Positions 16,293 through 24,975 of a stretch of 64,000 nucleotides of DNA are shown in pieces (positions within the stretch are counted from its first letter, which is position 1; each line of letters starts with the position of its first letter). The position numbers and the translations under genes are program-made. Where the stretch lies: contig JAXMAZ010000011.1 in assembly GCA_046350115.1 (NCBI GenBank), positions 62,001 through 126,000 on the forward strand, given 5' to 3'. The notes below the pieces were generated by a model. That model was not told where the DNA came from. It ran no database searches and saw only the letters and a program-made list of their open reading frames with translations. This DNA is from JAXMAZ01 sp046350115. GTDB taxonomy: Bacteria > Planctomycetota > Planctomycetia > Gemmatales > Gemmataceae.

Positions 16293-16526
16293 GGAGTGCT
16301 GATCGAGTCCGGGCGGTCCGGACCCGGCCGATCCTGCTGACCGCCGGGGCGGCCATGCTGGGGGCGTGGCCGATCACCCTGGACCCGGTGTTCAGCGGGC
16401 TGGCCTGGGCGGCTCATCTTCGGGCTGGTCGTCTCGACCGCGTTCACCCTGCTGCTGGTGCCGGTCGTGTACTGGATGCTGTACCGCGGGACGGACCCCG
16501 CCCCGCCGGCCGGCGGGGCGGGCTGA
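16293..16526 (+). pseudogene. Detached 3' end of the RND permease gene
   Basis: The missing RND C-terminus can be read in pieces: GATLR in frame 2, VLIESG in frame 3, AVRTRPILLTAGAAMLGAWPITLDPVFSGLAWA in frame 2, and LIFGLVVSTAFTLLLVPVVYWMLY in frame 3, ending at TGA 16524-16526. Here frame 3 is that of the upstream CDS. About four one-base shifts with net zero change fall between 16271 and 16413. These segments are the conserved helix 11-12 region of RND pumps. The pattern is either local decay or clustered consensus errors. Confidence 0.7.
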
Positions 16527-16657
16527 CCGGCCGGTTGCTCGGTCGAAATCCTGGCGAGCCGGGGGCGTCAGCCCCGGGTGAAGCCTCCAACCCGGGGCTG
16601 ACGCCCCCCGGCTCGCCAGGGAGTGGGAGGGGCTTCAACCGAGCAACCGGCCGGTCA
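16524..16657. repeat. Nested inverted repeat between convergent genes (terminator/REP-like)
   Basis: The outer arms are a perfect 20-bp inverted repeat (16524-16543 and 16638-16657). They contain the TGA of the permease remnant and the stop of the giant gene. An inner pair of 28/29-bp arms (16551-16578 and 16591-16619, one bulged base) forms a second hairpin. The structure probably serves as a bidirectional terminator, but its size and nesting are more like a REP/MITE-type element. Confidence 0.75.
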
Positions 16658-19600
16658 CACGTCGATGTCCACCCACAACTCGTTGCCGCCGTCGTCCGAG
16701 TTGTCCTTCTTGGTGCCGTTCTCCCCGTCCCGGTTGTAGAAGAACCAGTCCCGCCCGGCGTCCCCGGTCAACCTGTCCTTGTCGTTGTCGTCCTTGACCG
16801 TCAGGTCGATCAGGAAGGCGCTGCCGTTGAGCCGCGGCCCGGACCCGGTCCCGGTCAGGTTGGCCACCTTCTGGTCGTACCCCCGCGGGGACTGCCACTC
16901 CAGGGCGACAGCCTTCAGGGCCAGCAGGTCGGCGTCGAACGTCGTCCACCCGGCGATCAGCAGGTCGTCTCCGGCCCCGCCGGTCAGGTCGTCCGCCCCG
17001 CGGCCGCCGATCAACACGTCCAGCCCGTTCCCGCCGGTCAGCGCGTCGTCCCCGTCCCCGCCGAGCAGCAGGTCGTTGCCGTCCCCGCCGTCCAACACAT
17101 CCTTGCCGGCCCCGCCGTCCAGCAGGTCGTCTCCGGCCCCGCCGAGCAGTTGGTCGTTGCCAGCCCCGCCGTGCAACTCGGTCGGGACGCTCACGTCCTT
17201 CTTCACCTGGACCACGTCGTCCTGCCCTTGGGCGAAAACAATGATCCGGGCGATCGGCCCGCTCAACGGGTCGCGGAACTTGACGAGCGTGTCCGTGCCG
17301 TTGACCTTGACCGCCCACTCGTCCTGGGCCGGGGTGTTAGCCAGGTTGATCTTGATGGCGTCGTTCCCGTCGTCCGTCCCGCCGACCACCAGCACCCGGC
17401 TGCCGTCGTCGGCCGTCTGCACGGCCAGTACGGAGACGGTGACGGCGTGCGTCGCGGCCGGGCTGATCACCCCGTACCCGCTGGTCACGGTCGCCGTGAC
17501 GGTGTAAGCCCGGTCGGCAACGAACGTGTGCGGCAGGGTGAGGGACGACCCGCCGGTCACCACCTGGACCGGGCTGCCGTCCCCCCAGTTCACCCGGTAC
17601 GTGTACGGCCCGCTGCTGAGGGCTGCGGTGAACGTGTACGCCCGCTCCTGGCCGCGGACCGCGTCGTGCGGCCCGCTGATCCCGGCCGCCGGCACCGCCG
17701 GGACGACCGTCACCGTCCGGGACAGGACGCCGCTCACCGCCCCGTCCTTGTCGTACACCCGGGCGTACACGGTGTACGTGCCGGGCGCCGGGAACAGGAG
17801 AGAGCCACTTTTGCCGGCCGCCCCGGCGTAGTTCGTCGCCAGCCCACCCGGGGTGACGGCGAAGCTGTACCGCAGGCTCTGGCGGTCCACGGCCGACGGG
17901 TCGGTCGGCTGGTTCACGCTGAACGCCGCCGACACCCCCTCGACCACCGTCGCCGGGACAACAATCCCGGCCGCCGACGGGGCAACGTTCGCGACCACCA
18001 CCGTCACCGACGCGGTGTACGCCGACTGCCCGGCCGGCATGTCCTCGTCCCGGGCGTCCAGGGTGACGACGTAGTTGCCGTCGTCCGTCGGCGTGAAGGC
18101 GAACGTCGCGGCCGTCGTCACCGCCCCCGCCGGCAGGGCGAACGGCGCCCCGTTGCGGAGGACCGACCAGGCGTAGCTGACGGTGTCCTGCCCCGGCTCG
18201 ACCACCGTGCTGCCGAAGCTGAGGGCCGCCCCCTCCGTCCCGGTCGCCGGCGCCCCGGTGACGGCCGGCATCGGCCGCACGTTGGCCACCGTCACCGGCA
18301 GCGCGTACACCGTGCTGACCCCGCCGTCCGTGTCGTACACCCGGGCGTACACGGTGAACGCCCCGTCGTCCGGCAGCCCGTAGGAGAAGGCGTTCGCCCC
18401 GGCGGTCTCGTAGCCGGCGGCCAGCCCGGCTTCGGACAGGGCGAAGCTGTACCGCAAGGTGGCTGCATCCGCCGGGGAGGTGTCCGTCACTCCGGCCAGC
18501 GAGAAGCTGCCAGTCTGGCCCTCGACCAGCGCCGCCGGACCGGCAACCTGGGTGGCCGCCGGCGGGGCGTTGGCGACGACCACCGTCGCCTCGTACACCC
18601 GGCTCGCCCCGTCCTTGTCCGTCACCCGGCCGCGGACGCGGTAGGAGCCGCTGTCCGGGAACACCCGGCTGGCGGTCGGGGCGGTCTGGTCCACGATCTC
18701 GAACACGCCGTCGTCGTCCAGGTCGAAGCTGTATCGGAACCCGGCGGCCAGGTCGGCCGGGGAGTCGAACAGGTCGGCGAACCCGACGGCCGTGGGCTGG
18801 CCCTCGACCCCGGCCCCGACTTGCCCGAACACGGCCGTCGGGGCGGTCTCCGGCACCACCACCCGGGTCACGGTCTCGGTGATCGCCCCGTCCTTGTCCG
18901 TCACCTTGACGGCGATGTCGAACGTGCCGGCGTCGGCCGGGGTGAAGGCGAACGCGGCGTCGGTGCCGGTCGGCGGCGATCCGCCCGGCCCGGCCGCCAG
19001 CCGCCACAGGTAGGCGAACGGGGTGTCGAGCGGGTTGTCGGACGCGGCCGCCGACAGCCGGACCAGGCTGGTCTCGGTCCGCACCACCTCGGCCGCCACC
19101 CGGACGGTCGGCGGGCGGTTGGCCACCCGCACCGTCCGGGTGGCGACGGCCGCCGCCCCGTCCCGGTCGGTCGCGGTGAAGGTCAGGTCGTACTCGCCGT
19201 CGTCGGCGGCGACGAAGGAGATCGTCCCGTCCGGATTCAGTGTGAACGCCACCGGCACGGCCGTCGCGGTCGGGGTCTTGCGGAAGGCGACGGCCCACAC
19301 CCGTGCGGCGATCACCCCGCCGGCGTCGGCCGCGGTGCCGGTCACGGTCAGGGTGTTCATCTCCTCGTACACACCAGCCACCCCGACGATGGCGGCGGTC
19401 GGGTCCACGTTGGCGACCGTGAGAGTCCGGCTGGCCGTTGCAGACCCGCCGTCCCCGTCGGCCACGGTGACGGCCACGGTGTACGTGCCGGCGGCCGTGG
19501 GGGCAAAGGTGAACGCCGGGCCGGTGCCCGCATCGGCCCCGTCCACCGTCCAGGTGTAGGTGAGCACGTCCAGCCGGCCGACGTCGTCCCCGGCGGCGGT

Positions 19601-22600
19601 GAACGTCGCCGCCGTCCCCTCGTCCGTCCGGTCCGGCCCGGCCGCCGTCACCGTCGGGGCGACGTTGCCGACCGTGGCCTCGACCGGCTGCCGGTCGGAC
19701 GCCCCGCTGGCGTCGGTCACGACCACCGCGAACCGGTATGTCCCGTCGTCCGCCGGCACCCAGCGGACCACGCCGTTGGCCGGGTCGATGGTCAGCCCGT
19801 CCGGCAGCGGTTGGCCGTCGGCCGGCTCCAGCGAGTAGGCCAGCCGCTCGGCCCCGTCCGCCAGGTCGATGTCGGTGGCGGTCGCGGTGAACTCGACCGC
19901 CGTCCCCTCGTACAACCCCAGCGGGACCGGCACCGCGGCCAGTTCGGGTGCGTGGTTCACCGTCTTGACCGGGACGATCACCGGCGTCCCGGCGGGGTCG
20001 AACGCCGCCACCGTGCCGCCGTCCAGGTTCTCGATGATCGGCCGGGCGGCCGGGGCGGCGACGACCCGGGCGACGGACCCCTCGTCCACCTTGACCACGT
20101 CCTTGCCGCCGCTGGTGTACACCGCGTCCGCCCCGGCCCCGGTGGCGATCACGTCCCCGGCCCCGAGGTCGGGGCCGGCGGCCGACCGGTAGGCGAACAG
20201 CTCGTAGGTGCCGGTGTCGAAGTCCGTCACCCCGTCCGGGGTGAACGTGTCCACCACCAGGTAGTACACGCCGGCGGCGGACGGGGTCCAGTCGACGATC
20301 ACCGCGTCCGGGGTCTCGAACTCGTCGTCGTTCCAGGCGACCAGGGTGCCGGCCGCGTCGTACACCTTGAGCACCGAGTCGATCGGGTTGGCCGTCCGGG
20401 CCAGGTTGTACGAGTTCACCTCGAAGTGGAACCACTCGCCGGGGGCGGCGACGAACGAGTACACGTCGTCCTCGCTCACCTGCCCGTCGGCCCGGGTGAT
20501 CGCCCCGAGCACGGCCACCGCTGCGACCGACAGCGTCTGGCCGCACCACGGGTCAGCGGGCCGTTGCAGAGTGTTCGGCACGCTCAGCCCGTAGAACCGG
20601 CCGAGGTCGGTCGCCGTGTCGAAGGTGCTGTGGGCGTTAGCCCCGGCGGCCGGCTCCCGGAGCGTGGTGCCGGTGTCGGCGAACGCCAGCTTGACCGCCT
20701 CCCGGACGCCGAGGAAAGTGTCCCGGGCGGAGTCGGCCAGCGGGGTGCCGACGGACGCCGGGCTGGCCATCACGTGCCACCCGGTCTCGGTCGCCCCGGC
20801 CGCGGTCGGCGGCAGGGCTGGCAGGTATCGCAGGGATTGGGCGAGCGAGTTCACCCCGGCGCCGACGGGGCCGTAGGCGTCGCCGTGCCGTAGCCCGAGG
20901 GAGTGGCCGGCCTCGTGGGCGGCGATGGTGGCCGACAGGGCGACCACGTACTGCGTCCAGTTCGTGTCTACGTCCGCCGCCGGGACGCCGGAGGCGATGA
21001 GCGACGTCCGCAGGTCCGGGAGCAGCTCGGTGACGCTGACCGCCGCCACCCCGCCGAGCGACACGTTGCGGAAGTCGATCCCGGCCGCCCGGCCGCCCGG
21101 CTGGTCGTCGTTGAACACGACGGTCAGGTAGTCCCCGACGGCCGGGCGGCTCAGCACGACCGGGTAGCCGAACAGGGCGAAGTCCCGCTCCAGGGCCGCC
21201 CGGATCGCCTCCCGCTGGGCGGCGTCGTACTGCCACTCCCACGGGTCGGTGGCGGAGAAGTCGAGGTAGACGACCTGGCCGCTGCCGCCCCGGAGGGTGT
21301 CGTTGCCGGCCCGGCCGTCCAGGTCGTCCCGGCCGCCGCCGCCGATCAGGGTGTTGTCCGCCCCGTTCCCCTTGAGCACGTCCGGGAAGGCGGTGCCGAC
21401 CACCGCCTCGAAGCGGGTCGGGTCGGTGAGCACCACGTACACGCCGGCTCCGTCCGCCCCCTGCTTGGCCGCCGACTCCAGGTCGACGACCACCCCGCCG
21501 AGCACCCCGGCGAAGTCGAGGGTGTCCGTGTTCGGCCCGCCGACCGCCGCGGGGACGGCCTCGCCGCCGCCGGCCGGCCCGGCGGGATCCGCCTCGGTGA
21601 CGGTGTCCGTGCCCAGGTTCTCGCCGGCGAACCGGTACGTGTCCGCGCCCAGGCCGCCGGCCAAAGAGTCGTCCCCGGCCCCGCCCTCGATCACGTTCGG
21701 CCGGTCGTTCCCAGTGAGCACGTCGGCGAACGCGGTGCCGACCAGGTTCTCGACCGCCAGCGGGTCGGACAGGGCGACGGACAAATCTGCCCCGACAACC
21801 GCGTCCGGTTTACTGATGTCCACCGTGACGCCGTGTGGCAGGCCGCGGAAGTCCAGGGTGTCGGCGTCCACGTCCGGCCCCTGGGCCTCGATCACCTGAT
21901 CGGCCCCGCCGGCGTCCGCCCCGAACTCGTAGGTGTCGCTGCCGGGACCGCCGTCCAGCAGGTCATCGCCGGCCCCGCCGACCAGGGTGTCGTCCCCGCC
22001 CCGGCCGACGAGGCGGTCGTTCCCGCCGCCGCCTACCAGCCGGTTCGGGCCGGCGGTCCCGAAGACGGTGTCGTCCCCCGGGGTGCCGATCACGTTCTCG
22101 AAGTACCCGTGCAGGACGACGGTGGCCGTCCGCCCGGTCGCGTCGGTGAGCATCTGCCAGCCGGTCGCCGGGTCGCGGTCGGTGCCGAGTACGTTCAGGT
22201 CGATCGTCACGGCGAAGAACGCCGACAGGTCGAGCGTCTCCGCCCCGAACGCCGGGCGGTCGACGTGCTCCCGACCGGCGTCCGCCCCGGCCGTCTTCTC
22301 CTCCGAATGCGTCTCGCCGAGGGTGCGGACCTCCTTCACCCGGACGAGGGTCGGCCGGGCCGGGTCGGTCAGCACCCGATAGGTGTCGTCCCCGTCGTCC
22401 CCGTACAGGCTGATCTCGACCCCGCCGGACCCGGTCAGCCGGTCGTCCCCGGCCCCGCCGAACAGGGTGACCAGGGACACCCCGACGGCGGACAGGTCGT
22501 CCGCCCCGCGGTCGCCGAGCAGGGTGACGCGGGTGCCGCCGGCCACGCTCAGCACGTCGTCCCCGGCCCCGCCGAACACCGTCACGTCGGACCCGGCCAG

Positions 22601-23935
22601 CACGCCGACGGCGACCCGGTCGGCCCCGGCCCCGCCGAACACCGTCACCGCCGACCCGCTCTCGACCGCCAGCACGTCGGCCCCGGCCCCGCCGAACAGC
22701 GTCACCTGGCCGCCGGTCGGGTTGGCGGCCGTCAGGTCGTCGTCCCCGGCCTCGCCGTCGGCCGCCACCCCGGTCCCGGCCTCCACCCGGATGTGGTCGT
22801 CGCCGGCCCCGCCGAACACGGTGATCCCGGCCCCGGCGGCCGCCGTCAGGGTGATCCGGTCGTCGCCTGCCCCGCCGAACACCGTCACGTTCGACCCGGC
22901 GGCCACCCGGGCGAGGTCGTTCCCGTCCCCGCCGAGCAGGGTGATGTCCTTGCCGGCCGCCCCGTCCACGGTCAGCGAGTCGTCCCCGGCCCCGCCGAAC
23001 ACCGTCACCCCGGACCCGGCGGTGACGGACAGGTCGTCGTTCCCGTCCCCGCCGAACACCGTGATGCCAGTGCCGGCCGCCGCGGCCGACTCGATCCGGT
23101 CGTCCCCGGCCCCGCCGAACACCGTCACGTTCACCCCGCCGGCGACCGTGATCCGGTCGTCCCCTTCCCCGCCGAACACGGTGACATCGACGCCGCCCGA
23201 CACGTCCACCCGGTCGGCCGCGTCCCCGCCGAACACCGTCACCGCCGACCCGCCGGAGACCGTGACCGCGTCCACCCCCTCGCCGCCGAACACCGTCACG
23301 TTCACCCCGCCGGTGACGGCCAGGGCATCGTCCCCCTCGCCGCCGAACACCGTCACGTCGGTCCCGTTGGCGACCGTGATGGCGTCCACCCCCTCGCCGC
23401 CGAATACCGTGACCGCGGTGCCGGGGGTGGAGACGGTCAGTGTGTCGTCCCCGTCCCCGCCGAACACGGTCACGTCGGACCCGGCGGTGACGAGCAGCTC
23501 GTCGGCCCCGTCCTCCCCGAACAGGGTGATGCCGGTGCCGGTGAGGGCGGCGGCCTCCAGCCGGTCGTTCCCCTCCCCGCCGAACACCGTCACGTCCGAC
23601 CCGGCGGTGACACGGATCGCGTCGTCCCCCTCGCCGCCGAACACGGTCACGTTCGACCCGCCGGCGACCGTGGCCAGGTCGTCCCCGGCCCCGCCGAACA
23701 CGGTGACGGCCAGCCCGCCGGCCACGTCCACCACGTCCGCCCCGTCGCCGCCGAACACCGTCACGTCCGCCCCGGCCAACACGCTCAGGTGGTCGTCCCC
23801 GGCTCCGCCGTACAGGGTGACGGCCCCGGCCGCGGCCGCGCTGGCGGTCAGGTCGTCGTTCCCGTCCCCGCCGAACACGGTGACGGCCAGCCCGCCGGTC
23901 ACCGCGATGGCGTCATCCCCGTCCCCGCCGAACAC
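16655..23935 (-). CDS. 3' part of giant surface protein: RTX repeats, metalloprotease, PKD domains
   Basis: An ORF of 2426 codons begins with a GTG inside an RTX-type repeat and continues the upstream ORF after a 2-nt frameshift, so it is not a natural gene start. Domains in order: about 27 units of a 19-residue repeat (VTVFGG-x-G-x-D); canonical RTX calcium-binding blocks interleaved with spacers to about 21300; a zinc metalloprotease-like domain at about 21285-20630 with HEAGHSLGLRH (20880-20915) and a possible Met-turn HVMASP; a PPC-type domain (DDVYSFVAAPGEWFHFEV, about 20620-20180); roughly eight PKD/Ig-like domains (about 19960-17450); and a C-terminal block of RTX nonapeptides (GGAGDDLLDGGAGKD). 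The product would be secreted and calcium-dependent. Confidence 0.8.
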   Translation of the reverse strand: MFGGDGDDAIAVTGGLAVTVFGGDGNDDLTASAAAAGAVTLYGGAGDDHLSVLAGADVTVFGGDGADVVDVAGGLAVTVFGGAGDDLATVAGGSNVTVFGGEGDDAIRVTAGSDVTVFGGEGNDRLEAAALTGTGITLFGEDGADELLVTAGSDVTVFGGDGDDTLTVSTPGTAVTVFGGEGVDAITVANGTDVTVFGGEGDDALAVTGGVNVTVFGGEGVDAVTVSGGSAVTVFGGDAADRVDVSGGVDVTVFGGEGDDRITVAGGVNVTVFGGAGDDRIESAAAAGTGITVFGGDGNDDLSVTAGSGVTVFGGAGDDSLTVDGAAGKDITLLGGDGNDLARVAAGSNVTVFGGAGDDRITLTAAAGAGITVFGGAGDDHIRVEAGTGVAADGEAGDDDLTAANPTGGQVTLFGGAGADVLAVESGSAVTVFGGAGADRVAVGVLAGSDVTVFGGAGDDVLSVAGGTRVTLLGDRGADDLSAVGVSLVTLFGGAGDDRLTGSGGVEISLYGDDGDDTYRVLTDPARPTLVRVKEVRTLGETHSEEKTAGADAGREHVDRPAFGAETLDLSAFFAVTIDLNVLGTDRDPATGWQMLTDATGRTATVVLHGYFENVIGTPGDDTVFGTAGPNRLVGGGGNDRLVGRGGDDTLVGGAGDDLLDGGPGSDTYEFGADAGGADQVIEAQGPDVDADTLDFRGLPHGVTVDISKPDAVVGADLSVALSDPLAVENLVGTAFADVLTGNDRPNVIEGGAGDDSLAGGLGADTYRFAGENLGTDTVTEADPAGPAGGGEAVPAAVGGPNTDTLDFAGVLGGVVVDLESAAKQGADGAGVYVVLTDPTRFEAVVGTAFPDVLKGNGADNTLIGGGGRDDLDGRAGNDTLRGGSGQVVYLDFSATDPWEWQYDAAQREAIRAALERDFALFGYPVVLSRPAVGDYLTVVFNDDQPGGRAAGIDFRNVSLGGVAAVSVTELLPDLRTSLIASGVPAADVDTNWTQYVVALSATIAAHEAGHSLGLRHGDAYGPVGAGVNSLAQSLRYLPALPPTAAGATETGWHVMASPASVGTPLADSARDTFLGVREAVKLAFADTGTTLREPAAGANAHSTFDTATDLGRFYGLSVPNTLQRPADPWCGQTLSVAAVAVLGAITRADGQVSEDDVYSFVAAPGEWFHFEVNSYNLARTANPIDSVLKVYDAAGTLVAWNDDEFETPDAVIVDWTPSAAGVYYLVVDTFTPDGVTDFDTGTYELFAYRSAAGPDLGAGDVIATGAGADAVYTSGGKDVVKVDEGSVARVVAAPAARPIIENLDGGTVAAFDPAGTPVIVPVKTVNHAPELAAVPVPLGLYEGTAVEFTATATDIDLADGAERLAYSLEPADGQPLPDGLTIDPANGVVRWVPADDGTYRFAVVVTDASGASDRQPVEATVGNVAPTVTAAGPDRTDEGTAATFTAAGDDVGRLDVLTYTWTVDGADAGTGPAFTFAPTAAGTYTVAVTVADGDGGSATASRTLTVANVDPTAAIVGVAGVYEEMNTLTVTGTAADAGGVIAARVWAVAFRKTPTATAVPVAFTLNPDGTISFVAADDGEYDLTFTATDRDGAAAVATRTVRVANRPPTVRVAAEVVRTETSLVRLSAAASDNPLDTPFAYLWRLAAGPGGSPPTGTDAAFAFTPADAGTFDIAVKVTDKDGAITETVTRVVVPETAPTAVFGQVGAGVEGQPTAVGFADLFDSPADLAAGFRYSFDLDDDGVFEIVDQTAPTASRVFPDSGSYRVRGRVTDKDGASRVYEATVVVANAPPAATQVAGPAALVEGQTGSFSLAGVTDTSPADAATLRYSFALSEAGLAAGYETAGANAFSYGLPDDGAFTVYARVYDTDGGVSTVYALPVTVANVRPMPAVTGAPATGTEGAALSFGSTVVEPGQDTVSYAWSVLRNGAPFALPAGAVTTAATFAFTPTDDGNYVVTLDARDEDMPAGQSAYTASVTVVVANVAPSAAGIVVPATVVEGVSAAFSVNQPTDPSAVDRQSLRYSFAVTPGGLATNYAGAAGKSGSLLFPAPGTYTVYARVYDKDGAVSGVLSRTVTVVPAVPAAGISGPHDAVRGQERAYTFTAALSSGPYTYRVNWGDGSPVQVVTGGSSLTLPHTFVADRAYTVTATVTSGYGVISPAATHAVTVSVLAVQTADDGSRVLVVGGTDDGNDAIKINLANTPAQDEWAVKVNGTDTLVKFRDPLSGPIARIIVFAQGQDDVVQVKKDVSVPTELHGGAGNDQLLGGAGDDLLDGGAGKDVLDGGDGNDLLLGGDGDDALTGGNGLDVLIGGRGADDLTGGAGDDLLIAGWTTFDADLLALKAVALEWQSPRGYDQKVANLTGTGSGPRLNGSAFLIDLTVKDDNDKDRLTGDAGRDWFFYNRDGENGTKKDNSDDGGNELWVDIDV

Positions 23936-24975
23936 CGTCGTCCGCCCCGGCCGACACGGTGATCGCGTCCGCCCCGTCGCCGCCGAACACCGTCACCGCC
24001 GACCCGCCGGAGACCGCGATCCGGTCGTCCCCGGCCTCCCCGAAGACAGTCACGTCCGCCCCGTTCGCCACCGTGACGGCGTCCACGCCGTCCCCGCCGA
24101 ACACTGTTACCGCCGTCCCGCCGGCCACGGTCAACACGTCGTCCCCGGCCTCCCCGAACACCGTCACGTTCGACCCGCCGGTCACAGTAAGATCGTCCAC
24201 CCCGGCCCCGCCGAACACCGTCACGTTCGTCCCGCCGCTGACCCTCAGCAGGTCGGCCCCGTCCCCGCCGAACACCGTCACCCCGGACCCGCCGAGCACC
24301 CGGAGCAGGTCGGCCCCGTCCCCGCCGAACACCGTCACTGCCGATCCGGCCGACACCTCGATCTCGTCCGCCCCCGCCCCGCCGAACACCGTCGCCAGGC
24401 CGGCCGGACTGGCCAGCGTGACCCGGTCGTCCCCCTCGCCGCCGAACACCGTCACCGCCGACCCGGACAGCACCCGGATGTCGTCCACCCCGTCCCCGCC
24501 GAACACGGTGACGTCGGACGCGCCGGCCAGTTCGATCCGGTCGTCCCCGGACCCGCCGAACACCGTCACCAGCCCGAGGTCGGGGGTGATCGCCCCCTCG
24601 GCGTCCCCGCCGAACACGGCGATCCCGGACCCGCCGGTGACGCGCAGGTCGTCCGCCCCGGCCCCGCCGTACACCGTCACCCCGGCGGCCCCGGTCAGGC
24701 GGACCAGGTCCGCCCCGTCGCCGCCGAACACCGTCACGTCGGCCGCCCCGGCGGCGACCGCGATGTCGTCCACCCCGACCCCGCCGAACACCGTCACGCG
24801 GCTGGCCCCGAGGCCGACCAGGATCGCGTCGTCCCCGTCCCCGCCGAACACGGTGACGGCGGACGCGGCCCGCACCTCGAACGCGTCCGCCCCGTCCCCG
24901 CCGAACAGGGAGACGGCGGTCGCCCCGGCGGCGGCCGTCAACAGGTCGTCCCCGGCCCCGCCGAACACCGTCGTC
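22380..24975 (-). repeat. About 45 tandem 57-bp units encoding a 19-residue RTX-variant repeat
   Basis: Units of about 57 bp encode sequences such as VTVFGGDGADVVDVAGGLA. Each combines a classic RTX nonapeptide (GG-x-G-x-D-x-U-x) with a ten-residue strand ending VTVF. I counted 18 units before and about 27 after the frameshift at about 23939. Some units are 20-21 residues. The near-identity of units is consistent with expansion by slippage or recombination. Confidence 0.85.

Noticed and set aside
22380..24975. Regular 57-bp repeats resembling a CRISPR array
   Set aside because: The repeat keeps one reading frame, the supposed spacers are themselves repetitive, and it encodes an RTX-type protein. 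No cas genes are nearby.
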